Shown: one piece after another, positions 1 to 6,412 of the stretch | How positions within the stretch are numbered: the stretch's first letter is position 1 | Layout of the letters: each line of letters starts with the position of its first letter | Source of the DNA: JACQHM01 sp964535215 | Lineage (GTDB): Bacteria > Methylomirabilota > Methylomirabilia > Methylomirabilales > JACQHM01 | Direction: 5' to 3' | DNA length: 11,205 bases | Assembly: GCA_964535215.1 (NCBI GenBank) | Contig: CAZHST010000075.1 | Location: 1-11,205 of the forward strand | Position numbers and translations under genes: made by a program | The notes under the pieces: model-generated | Seen by the model: the letters and a program-made list of their open reading frames with translations, nothing else | The model's database searches: none | What the model was told of the DNA's origin: nothing

Positions 1-21
1 GAGCGGACTCAACGCCTGGGC

Positions 22-58
22 ACGGCCCTTTGGGGCAGGGTGAGCCCTGAAGGGCCGT
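22..58 (+). terminator. Terminator-like nested hairpin
   Basis: ACGGCCCTT (22-30) pairs perfectly with AAGGGCCGT (50-58). Inside it CAGGG (36-40) pairs with CCCTG (45-49) around a TGAG tetraloop, leaving a 5-base bulge at 31-35. The 3' side is followed by TGTGTTTCT, which is only moderately T-rich. It could end a gene lying upstream of the window on the plus strand. The stem is clear from the sequence; the terminator role is inferred. Confidence 0.5.
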
Positions 59-337
59 TGTGTTTCTGGGGGACTGGGGCCCTGCCGCCCAAGGAGGCTG
101 GTTGAGGTGACACGCGGATCACGAAGTAGCAAGAACATCACTTCTAAATAGCTTTTCACGATTCTTGAACAACTCTCTTGGCTCTGTCGTGTGAACCGCG
201 ACTACAGGGCCCTCCAGGCGGTGTGCCAGGGGTTCCATGTTCAATTTTCATGAAACCCTATTTAGCGCAGCCCTCACCAGGGGTGGATGTGAGCACCCCG
301 ATGATCGATCCCTATATCTTGGACAAAGGAGGTTAAC
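59..337. other. Non-coding leader region before the DUF4177-like gene
   Basis: No convincing coding frame is visible here. The main structure is near the 3' end: CTCAC (273-277) can pair with GTGAG (289-293), while GGGGTG (280-285) can pair with CACCCC (294-299). Each helix uses sequence inside or next to the other, so they are probably alternatives. A very strong ribosome binding site, AAAGGAGG at 325-332, precedes the ATG at 338. I found no well-spaced sigma-70 promoter. Confidence 0.4.
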
Positions 338-634
338 ATGAAGCGTGATCTATTTATCAGAGTGTCATTGGTAGCAATGGGAGTCTTGCTGGCGCTCAAC
401 CTGATTGTTTCCCTGCTGGCAACTTCCTCATGTTCTTATGCTGCAAGGAGAACTGAATATAAAGTTGCTGCCATGGGAAAAGAGATAGCGAAAGGAGCAA
501 AGACAGAAGCAGAGGCTATAGAGATGCTGGAAGCATGGTTTAACAAATATGGCAAAGAGGGATGGGAACTAGCTACATTTGATTTGGAGGGACGCCTATT
601 TGGCGGGGTGGCGGTGGCGATTTTTAGGAGGTAG
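338..634 (+). CDS. Small membrane-anchored DUF4177-like protein
   Basis: The protein has 98 residues. Residues 7-29 form one hydrophobic helix, either a membrane anchor or an uncleaved signal. The rest resembles the DUF4177 family: an EYKV strand near residue 40, a helix (about 57-72), the typical YGKEGWELATFD segment (71-82), and a closing hydrophobic strand ending in AIFRR. DUF4177 proteins are short, usually soluble alpha-beta domains of unknown function; an N-terminal membrane segment is a less usual addition. The start is secured by AAAGGAGG five bases upstream. The gene is more AT-rich than its neighbours (47% GC in the line at 481-540) and faces the transposase remnant that ends seven bases away, so it may sit in an insertion-prone junction. 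Function is unknown; the family call rests on motif resemblance. Confidence 0.7.
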   Translation: MKRDLFIRVSLVAMGVLLALNLIVSLLATSSCSYAARRTEYKVAAMGKEIAKGAKTEAEAIEMLEAWFNKYGKEGWELATFDLEGRLFGGVAVAIFRR

Positions 635-640
635 TTAGTA

Positions 641-880
641 CTACAGCGAGATTCTTTCACCTTGTTTCCACGAACGCCGCTGGCGCAAGCGTTTGAGTAT
701 GCGCTTGCGATGGGCGAGATAGGCAATATGGTTGCGGCGTTGGTAGTACTGGATCAGCGCCAGGGCGGCGTAGGCGTCGAAGACCTGCCGGGGCAACACC
801 ACGTTGAGCAACTCGCGAGCTTGGGCGACGGTCAACGGGGAGGGGGTTGGTTTGAGCCATTGTCTAGAACTGGTTTCAAA
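641..880 (-). pseudogene. C-terminal remnant of a probable transposase
   Basis: Read on the minus strand, an open frame runs from about 880 down to a TAG at 641-643 with no internal stop. Its peptide includes LPRQVFDAYAALALIQYYQR followed by a very basic tail with HRKRILKRL and RQRRSW. An aromatic QYYQRRN segment followed by an Arg/Lys-rich end is typical of the C-terminus of DDE-type transposases. A normal start is missing: an internal ATG at 835 would give only 64 residues, and the frame meets a TAG just upstream at about 890. I read it as the stranded 3' end of an insertion sequence gene, family not assigned. It could also be an unrelated basic protein fragment. Confidence 0.45.
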
Positions 881-969
881 ACCTCCCTCCTAAGGACCGT
901 CATGCGCCGGAGACCTTGATTTACAGACCTTACAGCAAGGCTACTCAGGCCATGAATAGGTTTTGAAAC
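873..969. repeat. 12-bp inverted repeat flanking a short spacer
   Basis: GTTTCAAAACCT at 873-884 is the exact reverse complement of AGGTTTTGAAAC at 958-969, with 73 bases between. Each arm is itself nearly symmetric. The left arm lies just beyond the transposase remnant, so the pair could be decayed insertion-sequence ends or a protein-binding pair upstream of the FHA gene. The repeat is seen directly; either role is inference. Confidence 0.4.
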
Positions 970-985
970 GACTTCTAAGACTGTT

Positions 986-996
986 GACCTCAGGTC
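986..996. promoter_or_regulatory. Small dyad over a TTGACC box upstream of the FHA gene
   Basis: GACCT-C-AGGTC at 986-996 is a perfect 5-1-5 palindrome and overlaps TTGACC (984-989), which resembles a sigma-70 -35 hexamer. The best -10-like match, TAAGCT at 1012-1017, stands 22 bases away, too far for a standard promoter. It lies about 40 bases before the FHA gene start and may be an operator or chance. Confidence 0.2.
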
Positions 997-1037
997 GCGA
1001 GGGGATCGGGGTAAGCTTTTTAAGAGGAGGGCAGAAG

Positions 1038-1901
1038 ATGGAATCTCTGGCTGAGCTTTTTGGAGGAGCGCAATCGCTGATGATTGCCGGCATCGTCTTC
1101 TTCCTGATCATGCTGGCAGGGCTTGTGATTGCGACAATTGCCGTGGTGAGGGATGCCCAGCAGCGGGGGATGAGGCATGTCCTCTGGGGGGTTGGGATTT
1201 TTTGGGGGTTGGTGATCATCACGGCCCTGATCGCAGCCCTTTATAAGGTCCCGCCCCTGGGGATCCTTTCCGTCTGGGGTCTTACAAGCTTCACCTTTGT
1301 CTTGTTTGGGCTTATCCTCTACCTCCTGATGCGCAGAACCCCCACCTGCGAATGGGGCCATCCCATCGAGTTCTCGAATGGGAGACCTCTGCCGTGCCGG
1401 CTCTGTGCACGGGAACGTCAGCAGGTAGAGGCGCAGCGAAAGTATCAAGAGGAGCTGGTTCAGGCGATTTCGGCGCGGCTCGCGGCTGGGGCTACCGCCC
1501 AGGCGGCTACGGCTACGCCGGCAGGTCCCTCCCCACGGGCCACCCAGCCGATCACCGTTGCCCCCCCGACTTTCGCCCGGCTCTTCGTGGTCGACGGGCC
1601 CATGCGCGGCCGGGAGTTCCCCGTCAATGCACAGGGGAACACCCGCATCGGCCGTGACGCCTCAAACGACATCGCCCTTATCGAAGACTCCACCGTCTCG
1701 GCCGAGCATGCGGTCATCAAGGCAGAAGAGGGACAGTACATGCTCTGGGACCTCGCCTCCACCAACGGGACCTTCATCTACCCCGCCGGCAGCTCATGGA
1801 AAGACGAAAAAGCCAAGGTCCGAGTCCGGGAACCTAGGGCGCTGATGGACAAGGACGTCATCGAGGTAGGGAGGACGAAGCTGGCCTTTTCCTCCCTCTA
1901 A
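1038..1901 (+). CDS. Three-TM protein with Cys knuckle and C-terminal FHA domain
   Basis: The protein has 287 residues. Three hydrophobic helices (about 14-37, 47-69, 74-98) place it in the inner membrane. A small possible metal site follows: C104, H108, C120 and C123 (CRLC). An Ala/Pro-rich linker leads to an FHA domain at about 180-287 with the classic residues: GR at 205-206, S221-x-x-H224, and STNG at 241-244. FHA domains bind phosphothreonine, so this is a likely membrane-bound reader for the kinase encoded downstream. The start is ATG 1038, seven bases after AGGAGG (1025-1030); an upstream TTG at 963 would add 25 basic residues and lacks a ribosome site. It opens the signalling run, 56 bases before the VWA gene. 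The fold call is firm; partners are inferred from context. Confidence 0.88.
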   Translation: MESLAELFGGAQSLMIAGIVFFLIMLAGLVIATIAVVRDAQQRGMRHVLWGVGIFWGLVIITALIAALYKVPPLGILSVWGLTSFTFVLFGLILYLLMRRTPTCEWGHPIEFSNGRPLPCRLCARERQQVEAQRKYQEELVQAISARLAAGATAQAATATPAGPSPRATQPITVAPPTFARLFVVDGPMRGREFPVNAQGNTRIGRDASNDIALIEDSTVSAEHAVIKAEEGQYMLWDLASTNGTFIYPAGSSWKDEKAKVRVREPRALMDKDVIEVGRTKLAFSSL

Positions 1902-1957
1902 TGGGAAGGGGCTCCGGAGGAGAGCAATCTTCGCGCGAGAAGGTGAAAGGTGAAGGG

Positions 1958-3547
1958 ATGAGAAGGCGTGGGGGGGGTCTTGCGCTGGTTGTTGCTGCTT
2001 TCTTCTTGTTCAGCCACCAGGCGATGGCGGCGCTGGGCAAGGGAGAGGTCATCATTGGGGAGATCGACTCCTCCCGATTTCCGATCCTGATGACGACCCT
2101 CTCGATTCTCGATCCCAGCGGGAGGCCGGTCACGGATCTGGAGGCAAAGGCGCTTCGGGTGTCCGTGGATGGGAAGGAACTCCAGGGGCTGAGTGGGGCG
2201 GTGAAGGGCGAGGAGTCCTATTTCCAGCTCGCGAAGGCCGACCCGGAGGCGGCCCCCACCTTCCTTGTTCTGGCAATTGACGTGAGCGGTAGCATGAAAG
2301 GAGCGCCGTTTCAAGACGCCAGAGAGGCGGCCAAGAAGCTTCTGGCCGGCCTGACCCCGGTTGATCGAGTGGCCCTCATCACCTTTGGAGTCAAGGTGGA
2401 ACGGCAGGAGGAGTTGACCGCCGACCACAAGGCAATCCGCACGCGTCTCGCTCGCCTGATCCCCACTCGAAGTGAAACGGTGCTCTATGACGCCTTGTGC
2501 GATGCGGTCGATGTCCTCTCGGTAGTTCCCTCAGGACGGAAGGCTGTCGTCGTCGTCTCGGATGGAAAAGACGAGGGGAGCCGGGTCAGGCCGGAGGACT
2601 GCATTCAGCGGGCCTCCCAGAATCGGGTCACCATCTTTTCCCTCATCGTCGGTCCCCCCGCTGCTCAGCGCGCGGCAAGGACGGGCTTGGGAAGGATTTC
2701 CAAGTTGTCAGGCGGGATCGATTTCTACCAGGATGGCTCACCCTCCGTCAAGGAGGCTCCCTCGATCATCCTCCGAGAGCTGAAGTCCCAATCTCTCCTC
2801 TCGTTCACCCACCCGAGGATCAGGCAGGACGGTCGAGAGCATCAGTTGACTGTGGAGATCCGGCCCGGGAGTCTCTCAGTCGGTGAGGCCAGGGCGACGC
2901 GGGGTTTTATCATCCCCTCCCGGCCAGGGGGCTGGGCGCCGCTCGGCGTCACAGCGGTTCTTGTCGTCCTCCTCCTTGCTTTGGCCGCGGGAGGAGCCAT
3001 CTGGCTTCGGAGGCCCAGGCGTCGGGAACTCCTCCTCCCCATCGAAGAGCGCGAGCTGATGGCGAGACACGAGCTTTCCTTTCCCCGAGCACCTCAGCCT
3101 ACAGACCCTGTGGTCCAATCGGGAGGAGCTGAGAGAACCGCCGTCCTGGCTGTCGAACCACGTTTGCGAGAGAGCGCTGGTCCCGCTGGCGGCAAGACTG
3201 AGCTGGTCGCCGCACCCCCCTTGACACTCGCCTGGTTTGTGGAGAAGGAAGGGATGAATCCAGGAAGGACCTACCGGGTGACATCGGAGTCCTTCTTGAT
3301 CGGGCGATCCCCGCAAGCGGATCTGTCGCTTTCCGATGAGACCGTGTCGGACAAACATGTCCGGCTCCGGAAGGAGGCCGATAGGTTTATCATCTACGAT
3401 CTGGCCAGCACCAACGGCCTCTTCGTCAACGGGGAACGGGTATACTCCCGGGCCCTCTGCGATGGGGATGAAGTGAAGGTCGGGAACACCGTCCTGGTGT
3501 TCAAGGAGATCCTGGAACGCAATGAACCTGATCTACGCCAGCCTTAG
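1958..3547 (+). CDS. Exported VWA domain protein with TM helix and cytoplasmic FHA domain
   Basis: The protein has 529 residues. A signal peptide covers residues 1-24 (likely cleavage after AMA). The VWA domain follows at about 101-255 with a complete metal-ion site: D108-x-S110-x-S112, a Thr at 174 (SETVLYDAL), and SDGKD around D202. A single helix at about 328-350 ends in basic RRPRRR, a stop-transfer signal, and a C-terminal FHA domain occupies 430-517 (GR 449-450, S464-x-x-H467, STNG 484-487). The predicted topology puts VWA outside and FHA inside, so binding outside could be coupled to phospho-reading inside. The start at 1958 is preferred over the ATG at 1901 because AAAGG (1946-1950) precedes it and the protein then begins with a clean signal sequence. 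A run of eight G (1970-1977) sits in the signal-peptide codons. The 3' end overlaps the phosphatase gene by 26 bases, supporting one transcript. Confidence 0.9.
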   Translation: MRRRGGGLALVVAAFFLFSHQAMAALGKGEVIIGEIDSSRFPILMTTLSILDPSGRPVTDLEAKALRVSVDGKELQGLSGAVKGEESYFQLAKADPEAAPTFLVLAIDVSGSMKGAPFQDAREAAKKLLAGLTPVDRVALITFGVKVERQEELTADHKAIRTRLARLIPTRSETVLYDALCDAVDVLSVVPSGRKAVVVVSDGKDEGSRVRPEDCIQRASQNRVTIFSLIVGPPAAQRAARTGLGRISKLSGGIDFYQDGSPSVKEAPSIILRELKSQSLLSFTHPRIRQDGREHQLTVEIRPGSLSVGEARATRGFIIPSRPGGWAPLGVTAVLVVLLLALAAGGAIWLRRPRRRELLLPIEERELMARHELSFPRAPQPTDPVVQSGGAERTAVLAVEPRLRESAGPAGGKTELVAAPPLTLAWFVEKEGMNPGRTYRVTSESFLIGRSPQADLSLSDETVSDKHVRLRKEADRFIIYDLASTNGLFVNGERVYSRALCDGDEVKVGNTVLVFKEILERNEPDLRQP

Positions 3548-4442
3548 CCACATCGGGATGCAGCGGGAGCGGAATGAAGATCGCTGTTACCCCGATCCGA
3601 CTCGACCGGATCCCCTGCTCACCCCTGAACTCGTACAGCAGAAGGGACAGCTCTTCATCATTGCCGATGGGATGGGGGGGATGGCCGCAGGTGAAGTGGC
3701 AAGCCAGATGGCGGTTGAAACGATTGTGAAAGAGTTCTATGGAGGGAGCGATCGAATCGGTCCTGGCGAGAACCTCGTCCTCGCGGTGAAGTCCGCAAAC
3801 TTCCGGATCTACGACTACGCCTCCGGCTCGGAATTGCTCAGCGGGATGGGGACAACCACCACCGCCCTGGTGGTGAAAGAGGGGGAGGCTTATATCGCCC
3901 ATGTCGGGGACAGCCGGGCCTACCTCTATCGGGATGGCCAGCTTCGCCAGCTGACGGAGGATCATTCGTGGGTGGCAGAGCAGGTGAAAGCAAGGATCCT
4001 GACAGAAGAGCAGGCCCGCGTTCACCCCTCCCGGCATCTGCTGGCCCGCGCCCTGGGAACCCAGCCCCATGTCCACGTGGATACCATCACCCTGTTACTT
4101 CGCCCCGGCGATCTCCTCCTCCTCTGCACGGATGGCTTGACCCGTCACCTCACCGATCACCAGATCGCAAAGGTCATCTCCACCAACACCTCCCCCAAGG
4201 CGATCTGCGAGACGCTGATCACCGAGGCCAACCAGAAGGGAGGAGAGGATAACGTCACCGTCATCGTGATCCAATGTGAGCCGATGACGACCAGGCGGAA
4301 GGCGGGCACGACCGACGTGATTCGACAGGGGCGATCATTCCGGCAATGGTTGCGTAAAATCCCCTACATGATTCTTGCGATCCTTTTGGCAGGAGCGATC
4401 CTGGGAGGGGCCTATGCCGTGTATATCGTGTACCTAAAGTAG
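3522..4442 (+). CDS. PP2C-family Ser/Thr phosphatase with C-terminal TM helix
   Basis: The protein has 306 residues and all main PP2C (PPM) motifs: RNED with E19/D20, ADGMGG with D49/G50, GMGTTTTAL (108-116), AHVGDSRAYL (127-135), CTDGL with D204, and GGEDNV with D243/N244. These acidic residues coordinate the Mn/Mg centre that hydrolyses phosphoserine and phosphothreonine. After the catalytic domain a basic stretch (257-279) leads to one TM helix at about 281-303 with almost nothing beyond it, so the enzyme is tail-anchored with its active site in the cytoplasm. The start codon lies inside the end of the VWA-FHA gene; AAGGAG at 3502-3507 is somewhat far away, so translational coupling is likely. 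It is the natural opponent of the kinase downstream. TTRRKAGTTD (256-265) could itself be a phosphorylation target (inference). Confidence 0.94.
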   Translation: MNLIYASLSHIGMQRERNEDRCYPDPTRPDPLLTPELVQQKGQLFIIADGMGGMAAGEVASQMAVETIVKEFYGGSDRIGPGENLVLAVKSANFRIYDYASGSELLSGMGTTTTALVVKEGEAYIAHVGDSRAYLYRDGQLRQLTEDHSWVAEQVKARILTEEQARVHPSRHLLARALGTQPHVHVDTITLLLRPGDLLLLCTDGLTRHLTDHQIAKVISTNTSPKAICETLITEANQKGGEDNVTVIVIQCEPMTTRRKAGTTDVIRQGRSFRQWLRKIPYMILAILLAGAILGGAYAVYIVYLK

Positions 4443-4462
4443 AAAGCGTGGGACATGCTACT

Positions 4463-4485
4463 TTTCCCTGAAGAGGGGAGGGAAA
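4463..4485 (+). terminator. Weak hairpin between phosphatase and kinase genes
   Basis: TTTCCCT (4463-4469) pairs with AGGGAAA (4479-4485) around a 9-base loop, followed by GTTTGAGG. The gap to the kinase gene is 76 bases, the longest inside the signalling run. The stem lacks a real U-tract, so it may attenuate transcription or stabilise an mRNA end rather than stop transcription outright. Confidence 0.25.
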
Positions 4486-4518
4486 GTTTGAGGTGTATTC
4501 GGGAGACTGGAGCGTCCA

Positions 4519-6033
4519 ATGATCGTGACATCGGTTGGTCCTTATAGGATCCTCCAGCGACTCGGCGAAGGTGGGATGGGGGTGGTCTATAAGGGGATCC
4601 ACACGATACTGGAGCAGCCCGTGGCGATTAAGGCCTTGTCGCCGACCCTTTCAACCGACCCCGGCATGAAAGAGCGGTTCCTCCGCGAGGCCAAAATTCA
4701 GGCCCAGCTTACCCATCCGAATATCGTCAATCTGTTGAACTTCATCGAGGAGGGTGGCGTTTTCTACCTCATCATGGAATTTATCGAGGGGGAGACGCTG
4801 GAGACCAAGATTAGGAGAGGGCGGATTTCACCGGATCAGGCGATCGCCATCACGCTCCAGGTGCTGGATGCCCTGGCCTTTGCCCATTCCAAGGGGGTCA
4901 TCCATCGGGATGTCAAGCCGAGCAACATTATGGTGACAGCGTTCGGTCAAGTCAAAGTCACGGACTTCGGAATCGCCAAGATCGTCGGCGAGAAGCGGCA
5001 AACCGCGACCGGGATCAGGCCGGGGACCCTCTGGTACATGTCTCCCGAGCAGGTAAAGGGTGAAGCGTTGGACCCCAGATCCGACCTGTATTCCCTTGGG
5101 GTCACCCTCTATGAAATGGTGACGGGGCAGGTTCCTTTCGATGCGGACTCAGAGTACGCCATCATGCGAGCGCACGTGGAGCTGGCGCCGCCTCCGCCCC
5201 GCAGCATCTGCCCTGACATCCCGAAGGTCCTTGAAGGGATTATCCTAAAAGCCCTTGCCAAGCGGCCATCTGAGCGGTTTCAGAGCGCGGAGGAGATGGC
5301 CAGGGCACTCCGCGAAGTGGAGAGAGAACCCGTTCCGGTCGAGCTGGGGGAGCCACAGAGGAAAGGAACGATTCTTCTCCCACCCCAGCCCCAGGAGCTA
5401 CGACGTGGGAGCCCGCGCCTCTTTGCCATCTTCGGAGGCATGGGGGTGATCCTGTTCACGTTGATCGCCATGATGGTCTGGGAACGGGGAGGGATCCAGA
5501 CTCCACCACCGCCGAACCAGACCGTCAGGGTGAGTAAGCCCTCCCGTGTAGAGCCTCCAAAGGAAGGGGTTTCCCCTAGTCAGCCCGTCCCAGGGGGTCC
5601 TACCACGGGGCCTTCCTTGCCCGAGCCTGTGACCCCACCACCCCCCCCACCAATTTCCCCGCTAGAGCAAGCTCGAACCTTGTGGCAGGCTGGGAAGTGC
5701 TCTGAGGCGGATGCAGCGCTGAGGGAGGCCCAGCGGCAACCAGACGAGGCAAAGCCATATCGGGTAGCTATCGACCTTCTTCTCCAGCATGGACCCTGCT
5801 CAAGAAGCACATTATTAGGAACAAATGACCCGGTGGTTCACCTCAAAAAGGTGCTTCAGCTAACGGAAGATCTCTCTTCCCTTCCTTACTTGGTCGAAGT
5901 CAGGACTGAGTTCGGAATAATGCCGCCTATTAGATTGGAGAAGATCAGGAGGTTGGAACCAGGAAATCCAGGGTTAGTGGAGTTGGATAATGGGGATCGC
6001 CTCCAAGGCACGATCCGGATCAGAAAGGGGTGA
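4519..6033 (+). CDS. PknB-type transmembrane Ser/Thr protein kinase
   Basis: The protein has 504 residues. The kinase domain (about 9-268) is complete: glycine loop GEGGMG (16-21), Lys38 in VAIK, Glu57, HRDVKPSN (129-136) with catalytic Asp131, DFG at 149-151, activation-loop threonines at 162 and 164, and GTLWYMSPE (169-177). A juxtamembrane segment and one TM helix (about 301-320) follow, then a Pro-rich spacer (327-382) with a C8 tract at the DNA level, a short helical repeat-like part (about 383-425), and a beta-rich end. That end has RTEFG (462-466), an I-x-x-I-x-x-L stretch (471-479) and LDNGDRLQGTI (489-499), resembling repeats in the next two gene products. The kinase thus has a cytoplasmic writer and an external sensor. 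The end falls in the middle of a repeat unit, which is odd. GGAG at 4509-4512 sets the start. The kinase call is firm; the ligand is unknown. Confidence 0.95.
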   Translation: MIVTSVGPYRILQRLGEGGMGVVYKGIHTILEQPVAIKALSPTLSTDPGMKERFLREAKIQAQLTHPNIVNLLNFIEEGGVFYLIMEFIEGETLETKIRRGRISPDQAIAITLQVLDALAFAHSKGVIHRDVKPSNIMVTAFGQVKVTDFGIAKIVGEKRQTATGIRPGTLWYMSPEQVKGEALDPRSDLYSLGVTLYEMVTGQVPFDADSEYAIMRAHVELAPPPPRSICPDIPKVLEGIILKALAKRPSERFQSAEEMARALREVEREPVPVELGEPQRKGTILLPPQPQELRRGSPRLFAIFGGMGVILFTLIAMMVWERGGIQTPPPPNQTVRVSKPSRVEPPKEGVSPSQPVPGGPTTGPSLPEPVTPPPPPPISPLEQARTLWQAGKCSEADAALREAQRQPDEAKPYRVAIDLLLQHGPCSRSTLLGTNDPVVHLKKVLQLTEDLSSLPYLVEVRTEFGIMPPIRLEKIRRLEPGNPGLVELDNGDRLQGTIRIRKG

Positions 6034-6038
6034 TGCGA

Positions 6039-6404
6039 ATGAGTCAGCGGGCTTTGAGCGTCGTTGGATTCATCATGGGGCTGCTCCTGCTCCCCTTCCC
6101 GGTTTACGGACAAGCATTTCAGATCGATACGAAGAACGGGGATGTGATTATCGGCGAGCTGAGGGGCTCGATCAAGATCGCACCGGCGATTGGGGGTGAG
6201 CTGACCGTTCCAGCCTCGCAGATTGTATCGATTGATGGGAATCGCTTTACCCTCAAAAATAGGATGAGGATTACGGGAAAGATCAACCAGGAGCGGCTTG
6301 AGGTTCAAACCGAGTACGGACCGCAACTGGTTCCGGTTGCCGAGATCGCGGAAATACGTCTTGCACAGCCAGCGGGTGGAGCAAGCCAGTCTCCTTCGCA
6401 ATAA
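6039..6404 (+). CDS. Small exported protein with two Lsm-like beta repeats
   Basis: The protein has 121 residues. A signal peptide spans 1-24 (PVYG, then QA). The mature part shows two similar units. The first (27-66) has KNGDVIIGEL, then GGELTVP and QIVSI; the second (69-108) has LKNRMRITGKI, then VQTEYGPQLVP and IAEIRL. The pattern NGD-x-L-x-G followed by a T-x-[FY]-G or GG strand, P, and I-x-x-I resembles small Sm/Lsm-like barrels seen before DUF481-type and other envelope proteins. It is probably periplasmic and possibly a binding partner of the kinase tail, which has the same pattern. ATG 6039 is chosen because AGAAAGGGG (6022-6030) lies at the right distance; GTG 6030 and ATG 6033 are alternatives. 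It begins five bases after the kinase stop. Its exact function is unknown. Confidence 0.72.
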   Translation: MSQRALSVVGFIMGLLLLPFPVYGQAFQIDTKNGDVIIGELRGSIKIAPAIGGELTVPASQIVSIDGNRFTLKNRMRITGKINQERLEVQTEYGPQLVPVAEIAEIRLAQPAGGASQSPSQ

Positions 6405-6412
6405 GAGGGGGC

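Noticed and set aside
873..969. Possible CRISPR repeats because arms contain GTTTC/GAAAC
   Set aside because: Only two arms, in inverted rather than direct orientation, and no regular spacers.
984..1017. Sigma-70 promoter TTGACC ... TAAGCT before the FHA gene
   Set aside because: The spacing of 22 bases is too long and the -10 box is poor; only the palindrome over the first box was kept as a weak site.
1898..2428. Long minus-strand frame (176 codons) opposite the VWA-FHA gene
   Set aside because: It lies entirely within a gene with clear VWA motifs on the other strand; such antisense frames are common in GC-rich coding DNA.
2876..3358. Minus-strand frame of 160 codons opposite the VWA-FHA linker and FHA domain
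   Set aside because: Shadow of the real gene; no signal, motif or initiation site of its own.
3501..4076. Minus-strand frame of 191 codons opposite the phosphatase gene
   Set aside because: The plus strand encodes complete PP2C motifs in order; the antisense peptide has no recognisable features.
1038..6033. Type VI secretion regulatory locus
   Set aside because: Kinase, phosphatase and FHA genes fit, but no sheath, baseplate or ATPase component of a T6SS is present in the window.
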